Origin: Natronorubrum thiooxidans
Lineage (GTDB): Archaea > Halobacteriota > Halobacteria > Halobacteriales > Natrialbaceae
Direction of reading: 5' to 3'
Length of the DNA stretch: 64,000 nucleotides
Assembly (NCBI RefSeq): GCF_900156475.1
Contig: NZ_FTNR01000001.1
Location: 310,001 to 374,000, forward strand
Shown here one piece after another: positions 7,544-16,294 of this stretch. The notes under the pieces were generated by a model. That model was not told the origin of the DNA, did not search any database, and saw only the letters and a program-made list of their open reading frames with translations. The stretch's first letter is position 1. Each line of letters starts with the position of its first letter. The position numbers and the translations under genes were made by a program.

Positions 7544-9343
7544 ATGGTGTACGACTCTCGAAAAACACTTCAAAAGTTCATTCAGAACATCTGGCTATAT
7601 CTGTGGCGGCTCAACGCACAGACGAAAGCGTACCTCACGCTCGATGGGCCGGCCATGGTCAAAGATATGGACGGTGTGTCAGACGAGGAAAAACGCCTTG
7701 CGGAAAAAGCGTTCAGTGACGGTGGCCAAACGGCCAGTGATGAAGCCGGGTCGGCTGCCAGCGCTGGAGGCAGTGGTGACGGGCAAGGTGGCAACGACAA
7801 ATCGCCCTTCGACGTCGACGGCTCGTACGGTCTTCGTCAAAAAATCGGCTTCGTCCTCGGCCCGGTGTTGTTCGCGCTCATTTTCCTCGCGCCGACACCG
7901 GCTGGCCTCGAGCCCGCGGGACAAGCCGTCGCGGCTGTCACCGCGTGGGTCGCCGTCTGGTGGATGTCGGAGGCGATTCCGATCCCCGCGACGTCGTTAC
8001 TGCCGATCGTCCTGTTCCCGTTGACCGGCGCGCTTCCGGTCGATGCGACGACACCGTCGTACGGGCACCCGCTAATCTTCCTCTTTATGGGTGGCTTCTT
8101 CCTCGCCATGGCGATGCAGCGGTGGGGGCTCCACAAGCGAATCGCACTGCGCACGATCAAGGCCGTCGGCACGAAGCCCTCGCGACTCATTCTCGGCTTT
8201 ATGATCGCCACGGCGTTCCTCTCGATGTGGGTCTCGAATAGCGCGACCGTGATGATGATGGTCCCCATTGCGCTGGCAGTCATCTATCAGACCGCAGATC
8301 TGGTCGACGAAACTGGCCTCGACATCGACACCAGCGAGGGCAACTTCTCGTTCGGGATCGCGCTCATGCTCTGTATCGCCTACGGCGCGTCCGTCGGCGG
8401 GGTCGCGACGCTCATCGGCACGCCGCCGAACATCCTCTTTGCAGGGCAGGCAGGCGAACTCTTCGGGACGACCATCGGCTTCGCCGAGTGGATGCTCTAC
8501 GGCGTCCCAATCTCGATCGTCGGCCTCGTGGCCGTCTACATCTACGTCACTCGCATTGCGATGTCCCCCGAGTTCGACCGGTTACCGATGGGTGCCGACA
8601 CGATCGATCGTGAACTCACCGCGCTCGGTCCGATGCGGTCGCCGGAACGGTGGGTGCTCGTCGTTTTTATCGGAATGGCTGCCACCTGGATCGGTTCCAG
8701 CCTGCTCGAGCCAGTGCTCGGGATCACGCCGCCCGACGACGCCGACACGATCGTCGCCATCGGCGGCGCGTTGGTTCTGTTCACCCTGCCGACGAAGACC
8801 GAAGACGGTGACCGAACCTTCCTGCTCGACTGGTCGAACGCGGTCGATATCCCGTGGGGGGTTATCCTCCTGTTCGGTGGCGGCCTCGCGATCGCGACCG
8901 GCTTCGGTGAAACCGGCCTCGCAGTCTGGATCGGCGAACAGCTCCAGTTGCTCGAGGGCGTCTCGATGGTCCTCATCCTGCTGGCCGTCGTGATGATGAC
9001 GATCTTCCTGACCGAAGTGACCTCGAACACGGCGACGACGGCGATGTTGATGCCGATCCTCGCCGGCGTCGCGGTCGGGATCAGCGTCCACCCCTACGGA
9101 CTCATGATCGCGGGTGCGACCGCGGCCTCCTTTGCGTTCATGCTGCCGGTTGCGACGCCACCAAACGCGATCGTTTTCGGCAGCGGCTACATCACGCTGC
9201 CCCAGATGGCCCGCGTTGGGGCTGGTCTCAACGTCATCGGGATCATCCTGATCACGATCGTCGCGATCGCGTGGCTGCCGTTTGCGTGGGGGATCGACAT
9301 CACGACGCTCCCGTCGGCGTTCGAGGCGGCGTTTAACTCGTAG
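7544..9343 (+). CDS. SLC13/DASS family permease (Na+/dicarboxylate or sulfate symporter type)
   Basis: Protein of 599 aa. A cytoplasmic N-terminal region of about 105 residues (polar, Gly/Ser/Asp-rich after residue 60) precedes 11-12 membrane segments. The two family hallmark motifs are present: VSNSATVMMMVPIA in the first half and TSNTATTAMLMPIL in the second, each with the Ser-Asn-Ser/Thr triplet that forms substrate and sodium sites. LIGTPPNILFAG and PVATPPNAIVFGSG follow them, as in citrate/succinate carriers. Dicarboxylates are the likeliest substrates, but sulfate is possible. Divergent from the tautomerase gene, with a TATA box at 7511-7520. Confidence 0.9.
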   Translation: MVYDSRKTLQKFIQNIWLYLWRLNAQTKAYLTLDGPAMVKDMDGVSDEEKRLAEKAFSDGGQTASDEAGSAASAGGSGDGQGGNDKSPFDVDGSYGLRQKIGFVLGPVLFALIFLAPTPAGLEPAGQAVAAVTAWVAVWWMSEAIPIPATSLLPIVLFPLTGALPVDATTPSYGHPLIFLFMGGFFLAMAMQRWGLHKRIALRTIKAVGTKPSRLILGFMIATAFLSMWVSNSATVMMMVPIALAVIYQTADLVDETGLDIDTSEGNFSFGIALMLCIAYGASVGGVATLIGTPPNILFAGQAGELFGTTIGFAEWMLYGVPISIVGLVAVYIYVTRIAMSPEFDRLPMGADTIDRELTALGPMRSPERWVLVVFIGMAATWIGSSLLEPVLGITPPDDADTIVAIGGALVLFTLPTKTEDGDRTFLLDWSNAVDIPWGVILLFGGGLAIATGFGETGLAVWIGEQLQLLEGVSMVLILLAVVMMTIFLTEVTSNTATTAMLMPILAGVAVGISVHPYGLMIAGATAASFAFMLPVATPPNAIVFGSGYITLPQMARVGAGLNVIGIILITIVAIAWLPFAWGIDITTLPSAFEAAFNS

Positions 9344-9520
9344 CGATCGACGCCCGACCGGGCGGACCGCTCTTTTCGATTCGACCAGCGTTACTCGATA
9401 GCCAGTCACAGCGCTCTCTCCTCGAGCCCGAGTCATAACTATCAGTAATCGGATTCCAACCGACTGAGAACCGGCGTCGTGGTTGATACCACTCTCGGCA
9501 CATGACTTGGATGAGACGGA

Positions 9521-9757
9521 ATGCCAGACTCGGACTCACTCGCACAGCAACAGACTGACGCCATCCTTGAGGCACTCGACGACTCGAGTCCGGCGACGAC
9601 TGCCGAACTGGCGACCACACTCGAGACACACCCGATGACTGTCGAACGCCACTGTCAGATGCTGCAGCGGGATGGCTGTATTCGCCGCTGTACGGGCGGG
9701 ATGTACACGCTCGTCGAAACCAGTACGGAGCGACTGCCGACGCGACTCGCGGACTGA
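9521..9757 (+). CDS. Small winged-helix DNA-binding protein
   Basis: Protein of 78 aa, essentially one winged-helix domain. A first helix (TDAILEALDDSSP) is followed by TTAELATTLETHPMTVERHCQML, which fits a helix-turn-helix, and DGCIRRCTGGMYTLV fits the beta wing. The paired Cys in this segment is not a known motif. The regulator family is not identifiable. It is read alone between the SLC13 gene and the convergent zinc protein at 9781. Confidence 0.62.
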   Translation: MPDSDSLAQQQTDAILEALDDSSPATTAELATTLETHPMTVERHCQMLQRDGCIRRCTGGMYTLVETSTERLPTRLAD

Positions 9758-9780
9758 CTGGTTGTTCGACGCGCTCGAAA

Positions 9781-10038
9781 TTACCGTCGCTCGAGGGATG
9801 GCTTGCTCTTGTTTGTCTCGTACTCGTTGGCTGTCCCGACAGCGGACGGCGACGGCTCGCCGCCTCGGAGTTCGGTCGTTGCACACTCGAGACAGTAGTG
9901 ATTGTAGCCGACAGACCTCGTATAGATGGGAATGCCCGCAACGGCGTACTCCTCGCGGTAGCGCCGAACCATCCCCTGCTCGACTCGTGTGCCACAGGCG
10001 ACACAGCGTTCGGAGCACTGTTCGTCGGGACGGATCAC
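9781..10038 (-). CDS. Small double-knuckle zinc protein
   Basis: Protein of 85 aa from a GTG start at 10038. Two CxxC knuckles, CVACGTRVEQG near residue 12 and YCLECATTELRGGE near residue 48, flank a basic and aromatic stretch (RRYREEYAVAGIPIY), consistent with a single-zinc ribbon. The C-terminal 30 residues are polar. Function is unknown. The long antisense frames over this region lack such motifs. It lies 23 bases from the convergent winged-helix gene. Confidence 0.6.
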   Translation of the reverse strand: MIRPDEQCSERCVACGTRVEQGMVRRYREEYAVAGIPIYTRSVGYNHYCLECATTELRGGEPSPSAVGTANEYETNKSKPSLERR

Positions 10039-10194
10039 TCGCTGGTCGACGCTTTGGATCCACCCGAACTGCGCCGGCGCGTGGCGGCGCTCGAGTCGGA
10101 CATCTCGAATCAGCTAGCAGCTATTGGGTATATGACATGAATATTCCGCTGACTCTCGCGGTCGGCGTCCTCGAGGCCCAAAACGGAGACGAGT

Positions 10195-11121
10195 TCAGAC
10201 GAGTTTCTGCAGGAGCCGATAGCCTGCATCACGCAGCGTGTCGGGCAAGAACCGGGCGTAGACAGCGTACTGTGCGAGCGCGCCAACTGGGTACCGAGCC
10301 GGCGGTTCGGAGACGGTGCTCGCCTCGAGGATCGCATCCGCGACGTCCTCGGGCGAGGAGGCGAAGGGACCGCCCGAGCCGCCGCCGATGAGCTGCATCT
10401 CGTCGTACAGTTCGTACAGCGTCTCGTAGGCCGGCGTTCGCTGGTCGCCGGGTAACTCCTCGTCGACGCGCTCGGTGAAGTCCGTCTCGACGGGCCCGGG
10501 TTCGATGACAGTGACGTCGATGTCGAACTCTTCGACTTCCGCGCGCAGCGCGTCGCTCATCGCCTCGAGGGCGTGTTTCGAGCCCGCGTACGCGCCCGAG
10601 CCGGGGATCGAGATCCGGCCGACGACGCTCGAGACGTTGATGATCTGTCCCTCGCCCTGGGCGCGCATGTGGGGCAGTGCAGCGCGGACGAGCCGGTGGG
10701 GACCGTAGACGTTGACGTCGAACTGTCGGTGCAGGTCCGTCGTCGAGATGTCCTCCATCGGCCCCATCTGGGCGTAGCCGGCGTTGTTGACCAGACAGTC
10801 GATCGAGCCGCCGATTTCGACGGTTTGCTCGACCGCCCGTGCGACCTGGTCGGGGTTGGTGACGTCGAGTTCGAGGGTTGTACAGCCCGCCTCCTCGAGT
10901 GCCTCGATATGGTCGGTGTTTCGCGCCGTTGCGAACACCTGCCAGTCGTTCTCGAGAAACGCTGTCGCGGTCGCCCGGCCAATGCCCGACGAACAGCCGG
11001 TGATCAGCACGCATTTCTTTCGGGTGTAGCGGTCGTCTCTCTGGTCCGTTTCGTGATCGTCCTCGACGACGGTGCCAACTGGCCCGTCGTCGGTTTCCTC
11101 GACGTCCTCAGCGGTGGCCAT
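10195..11121 (-). CDS. Short-chain dehydrogenase/reductase (SDR)
   Basis: Protein of 308 aa from MATAEDVEET at 11121; the longer frame crosses the repeat region upstream. After an acidic 35-residue tail comes the classical SDR pattern: nucleotide loop VLITGCSSGIGRAT, NNAGY, the catalytic Ser in VSSVVGRIS, and the Tyr-Lys pair in YAGSKHALEAM, followed by EPGPVETDFTE. The layout and length match oxidoreductases of the 17-beta/retinol dehydrogenase-like group, for which haloarchaeal substrates are unknown. It probably forms a single-gene unit; the next gene upstream (endonuclease V) is 318 bases away. Confidence 0.9.
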   Translation of the reverse strand: MATAEDVEETDDGPVGTVVEDDHETDQRDDRYTRKKCVLITGCSSGIGRATATAFLENDWQVFATARNTDHIEALEEAGCTTLELDVTNPDQVARAVEQTVEIGGSIDCLVNNAGYAQMGPMEDISTTDLHRQFDVNVYGPHRLVRAALPHMRAQGEGQIINVSSVVGRISIPGSGAYAGSKHALEAMSDALRAEVEEFDIDVTVIEPGPVETDFTERVDEELPGDQRTPAYETLYELYDEMQLIGGGSGGPFASSPEDVADAILEASTVSEPPARYPVGALAQYAVYARFLPDTLRDAGYRLLQKLV

Positions 11122-11439
11122 ACGTGACTGGTTCGAGAGACGATACCTAAGTATCGACGGTTTGTCGCGCTCGTCGGACGGTCCAATTGGCGTAAGTATT
11201 GTTTCTCGAGAATGCCTCGAGTCAGCAGTGGGACGAACAGCCCGAAAGCCCCCGATCCAGTCGGATCGCGCGCCTCGCTGCGCGCTCACTTCGTTCGCGT
11301 GCTTGCGTCGTCGTGCGTGGCCGACTGGCCCGGCCCCTTTCAGTCCCACCCGCGCGCGGCTGGTTGGGTAGCTATCGCCGGTGGATAGTCAATCAGCTCT
11401 CGAGCGTGGGTCGGCAGGACTCTCGCACGCGGTTGATCG
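11122..11439. other. Gene-free stretch with a palindromic intergenic motif
   Basis: No coding region is supported. Bases 11262-11345 hold a skewed stretch of alternating CGCT/TCGTTCGCG words ending in GGCCCCTTTCAGTC. Read on the minus strand it begins GACTGAAAGGGGCC, and the similar GACTGAAAGGAGCGAGCGG occurs at 41955-41973. It looks like a recurrent intergenic element rather than a gene. The remainder holds the presumed SDR promoter (close to 11121) and nothing else recognisable. Confidence 0.4.
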
Positions 11440-12231
11440 TCACTCCTCGAGGCCGCGTTTGGCCTCGCCAGCGTAGCTGTCGGCCAGTCGGACGGGCTCG
11501 GGGAGCTTGTACGAGTCGGAAAGCGCGAGGATGATGTCGGCCGCGGTGTCGGGCCCGACGCGGTGGCCGGGGCTGACGTACAGCGGGTTGATGTACCGAT
11601 TCGGCGAGTCGTACTGGCGCGTCTGAACGGCATATCCAAGGAGGGTGCCATCGGGCGCATCGACCCGCGCGTTGGCCTCGATTGGCACTCGAGTCCCCGC
11701 TTCGAGGGTCTCGAGGTCGCCCTGTGGCGAGCCACAGAGTAAGCTCTTGGCGACACCAATGGCTGGCACGTCCCGGACGACGCCAATGTGGGTCGCAATA
11801 CCGGCCTGACGGAAGTGGATGCGCCCGCTGCCATCGAAGAGGAACAGATCAGGCTCGACGGAGAGTACCTCGAGCGCCTCGAGGATCGGCCCACCCTCGC
11901 GGAACGCGAGCAGGCCTGGGATGTAGGGGATCTCGAGTGGCGTCACCGCGTGGACGCGCTCGATCACCTCGCCGCCGCGCATGGCGACGACGGCGGAAAG
12001 CGCGCGATCCTGCTCGCCGTCGGCGTTGGTGAGAAACGACTGGTCGACGCCGGCGACGATCGGCGGCGCGTCGGCACTCGAGGATGCCGCTAACGGGTCA
12101 CCGAGGACGGCGGGGTCGAACGCGAAGTCGTCCTCGAAGGCGGCGGCGTCCGCGATTTCGCGCTGGAGGGCTTCCATCTCCGCGCGCTCAAGTCGGGGAT
12201 CGGGTGCGAGGTCGGGCCGGGGTGGAGCCAT
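11440..12231 (-). CDS. nfi: Endonuclease V
   Basis: Protein of 263 aa matching deoxyinosine 3' endonuclease, which nicks DNA one base 3' of deaminated adenine (inosine). Active-site signatures are in order: VAGVDQSF with D63, TPLEIPYIPGLLAFREGGP with the catalytic Glu, LFLFDGSGRIHFRQAGIA with the catalytic Asp and His, and IGVAKSLLCG. The N-terminal 45 residues form the usual helical extension. Deamination repair is relevant in a GC-rich genome. It is 56 bases downstream of the rhomboid gene and read in the same direction. Confidence 0.93.
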   Translation of the reverse strand: MAPPRPDLAPDPRLERAEMEALQREIADAAAFEDDFAFDPAVLGDPLAASSSADAPPIVAGVDQSFLTNADGEQDRALSAVVAMRGGEVIERVHAVTPLEIPYIPGLLAFREGGPILEALEVLSVEPDLFLFDGSGRIHFRQAGIATHIGVVRDVPAIGVAKSLLCGSPQGDLETLEAGTRVPIEANARVDAPDGTLLGYAVQTRQYDSPNRYINPLYVSPGHRVGPDTAADIILALSDSYKLPEPVRLADSYAGEAKRGLEE

Positions 12232-12287
12232 AGCTGCTCGAGGATTGGCAGCGGGCGAAAATCAGTTTCAGGGTTCGAAACGAGGGC

Positions 12288-13232
12288 TCAGAAGCGACGC
12301 CGACCGCCCGGCCCACCGGGGCCACCAGGACCGCCCGGCCCACCGGGACCACCGCCGCCGAGTTGGAACTGACTCGGTGTTCGGACGTTCTGGGTGCGTT
12401 TGACGTACTCTCCGTAGCCGAGCCCGATCACGAGGCCGACGAGGTGGGCCATGTGGGCGATGTTCCCCCCGCCCCCGGTGCCGATGAAGACAACGCTGAT
12501 GAGCGCCGTCCCCGCCGTCAGCACCCAGATCGGGACTGGGAGGATGAAGTAGAGATAGACCGTCAGGTTCGGGTTCAGAATCGTGATCACACCCATGATC
12601 GCGAGTGCGGCACCGCTCGCGCCGAGCACGCCGGGTGTGAATGGGGTGATGCCACCCTGTAAGATCTGGATCCCGATCTGGCCGAGTCCGGCAAGCGCAC
12701 CGCTGACGAGAAAGAGGATCGCGAACTTCTTCGAGCCGACGTAGCGCTCGACGAGCGGGCCGAAGAAGAATATCACGATGCTGTTGAACACGATGTGCAT
12801 GAAGCCGCCGTGGGCGAAGATCGACGTGAACCACGTCCAGACGTACTCGGGGTTCTGTGGCGTCAAGACGAACACCGTCCGCATCGTCCCGGCACCGAGT
12901 GTCGCCTGCACGACCAACTGTAACAGGAAGGTAATCCACATCAACGCGAGGAACGTGTAGGTCGCGTTCCCGCGGAAGTACGCGAGTGGCCCACCTGGAC
13001 CCGTATCGATCGGAAGTTTATCAGTGATGCTCGAGGACTGCGCCGTACTGCCACTGTTCCCGACGCTGTCGTCAAAGCCGCTGTCGAACACCCCTTGCGG
13101 ATCGTTCCAGTTCTGCAGCCCCGTACAGCTGTGGTTTTCGGGGAGCCGGTGTTCTGAACAGTAGGTCCCCCCGCAGTGCCGACAGTTGTAGGGCATGCTT
13201 TCTTCTTTCCCACAGACGTCGCACGTGGCCAT
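12288..13232 (-). CDS. Rhomboid-family intramembrane serine protease with AN1-type zinc finger
   Basis: Protein of 314 aa. The N-terminus (residues 4-36) is an AN1-type zinc finger: C4, C7, C17, C20, C25, H28, H34 and C36. Six hydrophobic helices follow from about residue 91, with the rhomboid features HGGFMHIVFN, the catalytic serine in GVLGASGAALAIMG (S206) and the partner His in NIAHMAHLVGL. The tail is a repetitive GGPGGPGGPGG stretch ending RRRF. Haloarchaeal rhomboids cut membrane-anchored substrates; the finger probably recruits partners. Divergent from the DUF5788-like gene, 128 bases apart. Confidence 0.92.
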   Translation of the reverse strand: MATCDVCGKEESMPYNCRHCGGTYCSEHRLPENHSCTGLQNWNDPQGVFDSGFDDSVGNSGSTAQSSSITDKLPIDTGPGGPLAYFRGNATYTFLALMWITFLLQLVVQATLGAGTMRTVFVLTPQNPEYVWTWFTSIFAHGGFMHIVFNSIVIFFFGPLVERYVGSKKFAILFLVSGALAGLGQIGIQILQGGITPFTPGVLGASGAALAIMGVITILNPNLTVYLYFILPVPIWVLTAGTALISVVFIGTGGGGNIAHMAHLVGLVIGLGYGEYVKRTQNVRTPSQFQLGGGGPGGPGGPGGPGGPGGRRRF

Positions 13233-13360
13233 TGCCCGGGGATATGTGTGGCACCGCTAAGGGATTTGGGGTTCAGGCCGTCTCGTCGGTTTGCGCTCGC
13301 GGCGACGGCCTCGAGTCGTCGGACTGTACATTTTTGCCCACCCAACCCGGATATCGAACT

Positions 13361-13801
13361 GTGCAAGCATACGAGCGCAAGCAGTTGCTCGAGCGGGTCG
13401 AACGCGAGAGCGCGACCGTCGGCGCGGACATCCCCGAGACGATCACCGTCCAGGGCAAAGATATCGATCTCCGAACGTTCGTCTTCGAGATCAAACGCCG
13501 CGAGACGGTGCCAGCCGGGGAACGCGACCGTGTCGAACAGGCAAAACGCAACCTGAGACGCGAACGAACCGAGCGCATCGAACTGATCGAGGAGGGTGAC
13601 ATCACCCGCGAGGAAGGCGAGGAACTTGCCGGGAGCATCATCGGGATCGATCGGGCGCTGAACGCCCTGGAGAGCCTCGGCCCGACGGATCTCGAGCGCG
13701 AGCAACAAGCCCAGCAGGCCGCCGACAGGAAACGCTGGATGTCGTTCCTGCAGAAAGCACTCGGCCGGGAGGACGACGGTGCGTCACGGAGGGGGCGCTG
13801 A
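13361..13801 (+). CDS. DUF5788-like protein in front of PolX
   Basis: Protein of 146 aa from a GTG at 13361 (reading MQAYERKQLLERVE). This start is preferred to upstream codons because a TATA-like TACATTTTTG lies at 13326-13335, about 30 bases before it, giving a leaderless message. The sequence is highly charged and mostly alpha-helical with no catalytic motif seen. The stop overlaps the PolX ATG (TGATG, sharing base 13801), so the two are translationally coupled. I recall this family, DUF5788, as a usual neighbour of PolX in haloarchaea. The function is unknown. Confidence 0.78.
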   Translation: MQAYERKQLLERVERESATVGADIPETITVQGKDIDLRTFVFEIKRRETVPAGERDRVEQAKRNLRRERTERIELIEEGDITREEGEELAGSIIGIDRALNALESLGPTDLEREQQAQQAADRKRWMSFLQKALGREDDGASRRGR

Positions 13802-15552
13802 TGGCGACCAACGCCGAGATCGCTGGCCGATTCGAGGAGTTCGCCGACCTGCTTGAGGCCGACGACGTCGAGTACAAACCACGTGCTTATCGCCGGGCAG
13901 CCGAGAACATCCGCGCCCACCCCGTCCCGATCGCTGATCCCGTCGCGAGCGGCAACGAGGACGTCCTCGAGGAGATCGACGGCGTCGGCGACGCTATCTC
14001 GGCCAAAATCGTCGAGTACGTCGAAACCGGGACGATCGAGGAACTCGAGGAACTGCGCGCGGAGTTGCCGATCGACATCGCCGACATCACCCGCATCGAA
14101 GGCGTCGGTCCCAAAACCGCGGGCAAACTGTATCGCGAGTTGGGTGTCGAGAGCTTAGACGACCTCGAGGCAGCCGCCGAAGCCGGCGACATTCAGGAGA
14201 TCAAGGGCTTCGGCCCGAAGACCGAACAGAACATTCGGGACAACCTCGAGTTCGCCCGCCAGATCGGCCAGCGCTACCTGCTGGGGGAAGGGCGACCCCT
14301 CGCCGACGACGTGCTGGCGTTTCTCGAAGGGCTCGAGACAGTCGAACGTTGTGAGGTCGCCGGCTCGATCCGCCGGTGGCGCGAGACGATCGGCGACGTA
14401 GACGTGCTCGCGGCGACGAATGCGGGCGAGGACGTCGTCGAGGCGTTCGTCGACTGGGAATCAGTCGACGGCGAGATCGAATCCGGTCCCGAGAAGGCGA
14501 GCGTCCGCGTCGGTGAGATTCGCGTCGACCTGCGGGTCGTCGTCCCCGAGGAGTTCGGCTCGGCGCTGCAGTACTTTACGGGCAGCAAAGACCACAACGT
14601 CCGGCTTCGCAACTACGCGATCGACCGCGGGATGAAACTCAACGAGTACGGCGCGTTCGACGTCAGTGAGATCGACGACCCCGATGCCGGGCTGCGTGTC
14701 GGCGACCGCGTCGCGGGCGACACGGAGGCAGGAATGTACGAGGCGCTTGGCCTGCCGTGGATCCCGCCGGAGCTGCGCGAGGATCGCGGGGAGATCGTCG
14801 CCGCCGAGAACGACGCGTTGCCGGACCTGCTTACACGCGCAGACATTCAGGGCGACCTCCACACCCACACTGAGTGGTCCGACGGCAACACCTCGCTCGA
14901 GGCGATGGTCGAGGGGGCCGCGGACATGGGCTATGAGTACTACGGCGTCGCCGACCACGCTGAAGGCCCCGGCATCGTCGGCGGGATGGGGCTCTCGAAC
15001 ACCGAGATTCTAGAACAGATCGAAATCGTCCGCGAGGTCGCCGCCGACAGCGAGATTGCCGTCTTCGCGGGCATCGAGGCCAACGTCGACGCCGACGGCG
15101 AGATCCGGCTCTCCGAGGACGTGATCGACGCGCTGGACGTCGTCGTCGCCTCGCCACACAGCGGCCTCGATCAGGAAGCCCAGACGGCCACGAAGCGACT
15201 CGTTCGGGCGATCGAAAACCCAGCAGTCGACGTGCTGGGCCACCCCAGCGGGCGACTGCTCAACGAACGCTCCGGCCTCGAGTTCGACGCGACCGCCCTC
15301 GGGGCCGCTGCCGCCGACAACGACACCGCCCTCGAGATCAACGCCAATCCCCGACGACTCGATCTCTGGGGCAGCGCCGTTCAGGCCGCCCTCGAGGAGG
15401 GGGCACCGATCGCGGTCAACACCGACGCCCACCAGCCGTCGACCCTCGAGTACATGCGCTGGGGCGTCCACACCGCCCGGCGGGGCTGGGCCGAACCAGC
15501 GGACGTGATCAACACGTGGGGGCTCGAGGACCTGCGCGCGTTCTTGCACTGA
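13801..15552 (+). CDS. polX: Family X DNA polymerase / 3'-5' exonuclease PolX
   Basis: Protein of 583 aa. Helix-hairpin-helix motifs lie at the N-terminus (EEIDGVGDAISAKI, RIEGVGPKTAGKL, EIKGFGPKTEQNI), then the pol-beta nucleotidyltransferase site AGSIRRWRETIGDVDVL with the two Asp and a third in IRVDLRVV. The C-terminal PHP domain starts at D352 (DLHTHTEWSDG) and continues with VADHAEG, FAGIEANV, VVASPHS, VDVLGHPSG and VNTDAH, all metal-binding positions. This is the complete bacterial/archaeal PolX architecture for gap filling with proofreading or AP-site processing in base-excision repair. Downstream Mut7-C gene starts 5 bases after the stop. Confidence 0.95.
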   Translation: MATNAEIAGRFEEFADLLEADDVEYKPRAYRRAAENIRAHPVPIADPVASGNEDVLEEIDGVGDAISAKIVEYVETGTIEELEELRAELPIDIADITRIEGVGPKTAGKLYRELGVESLDDLEAAAEAGDIQEIKGFGPKTEQNIRDNLEFARQIGQRYLLGEGRPLADDVLAFLEGLETVERCEVAGSIRRWRETIGDVDVLAATNAGEDVVEAFVDWESVDGEIESGPEKASVRVGEIRVDLRVVVPEEFGSALQYFTGSKDHNVRLRNYAIDRGMKLNEYGAFDVSEIDDPDAGLRVGDRVAGDTEAGMYEALGLPWIPPELREDRGEIVAAENDALPDLLTRADIQGDLHTHTEWSDGNTSLEAMVEGAADMGYEYYGVADHAEGPGIVGGMGLSNTEILEQIEIVREVAADSEIAVFAGIEANVDADGEIRLSEDVIDALDVVVASPHSGLDQEAQTATKRLVRAIENPAVDVLGHPSGRLLNERSGLEFDATALGAAAADNDTALEINANPRRLDLWGSAVQAALEEGAPIAVNTDAHQPSTLEYMRWGVHTARRGWAEPADVINTWGLEDLRAFLH

Positions 15553-15557
15553 CTCCG

Positions 15558-16022
15558 ATGAAGCTCCTGCTCGACGTCATGTGTGGCGGCGTGGTCTCGT
15601 ATCTTCGGATGTGCAACCACGACACCGTCTACGCCGGCGACCGCGACCTCGAGGCCGACGACGCCCTCCTCGACGTGGCCCGAGACGAAAATCGAACGCT
15701 GGTCACTCGAGACGTCCACCTCGCGAACCGCGCCGACGAGTCGATCTTGCTCGAGTCACGCGACGTCGAGGAACAACTTGCCGAACTCGAGGCTGCCGGC
15801 GTCGAGCTGACGCTCGCAACCAACCCCGCGTTCTGCGGGCGGTGTAACGGCCCGCTCGAGGACGTCGAGCAATCGGCGTCGACACCCGAGTACGCGCCCG
15901 ATCTCGCTACGGTCGACGTTCGGCGTTGTCGACGCTGCGGGCAGTACTTCTGGCGCGGCAGCCACTGGGACCGGGTTGCAGAGACACTCTCGACGATCCG
16001 GCGAGGCGGCGACGAGCCGTAA
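15558..16022 (+). CDS. Mut7-C RNase domain protein with zinc ribbon
   Basis: Protein of 154 aa from MKLLLDVMCGG at 15558. The N-terminal half is a PIN-like Mut7-C (DUF82) fold: D6 in LLLDVM, LRMCNHDTVYAG, the acidic DLEADDALLDVA and RTLVTRDVHLANRA with a further Asp. The C-terminal half has two zinc knuckles, FCGRCNGPL and RRCRRCGQYFWRGSHW. The domain is regarded as an RNase, but activity and target are unproven here. Only 5 bases separate it from polX, so it is probably cotranscribed. Confidence 0.85.
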   Translation: MKLLLDVMCGGVVSYLRMCNHDTVYAGDRDLEADDALLDVARDENRTLVTRDVHLANRADESILLESRDVEEQLAELEAAGVELTLATNPAFCGRCNGPLEDVEQSASTPEYAPDLATVDVRRCRRCGQYFWRGSHWDRVAETLSTIRRGGDEP

Positions 16023-16102
16023 GCTGCGACCGCACTCGGGACTCTCACAGCGGTGAACTGACCCGAACGGTTTCGTCGGTCGACGACGAACGTACTGGAG
16101 CA

Positions 16103-16258
16103 ATGACAAACGGTAACAACGATCTCGACAGAGCGGGGAGACAGGCAGCGTATATTGCCAACGAGTGGAGCAACGATCCGGCGATCATGCAGACGCAGGC
16201 GCTCTGTTACGTCGGGATCCAACTCGAGCGGATCGCGGATGCACTCGAAGACGAGTAA
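16103..16258 (+). CDS. Small helical protein of unknown function
   Basis: Protein of 51 aa (MTNGNNDLDR to LEDE). It reads as one or two amphipathic helices: RAGRQAAYIANEW, then QTQALCYVGIQLERIADALED. No known motif. The coding character (acidic, GC-rich third positions) and its place 80 bases after the Mut7-C gene in the same direction favour a real gene, but it is too short to be sure. Confidence 0.55.
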   Translation: MTNGNNDLDRAGRQAAYIANEWSNDPAIMQTQALCYVGIQLERIADALEDE

Positions 16259-16294
16259 GCAAGGGGTGCGGACGTCGGAGACGAAACCGGGTGA

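Noticed and set aside
12296-12356. GGPGGPGG-encoding repeat as a CRISPR-like array
   Set aside because: The period is 9 bases inside the rhomboid reading frame, so it is coding low-complexity sequence.
13232-13360. Upstream extension of the DUF5788-like frame
   Set aside because: It would overlap the rhomboid promoter and start; the GTG at 13361 has a TATA box at the right distance.
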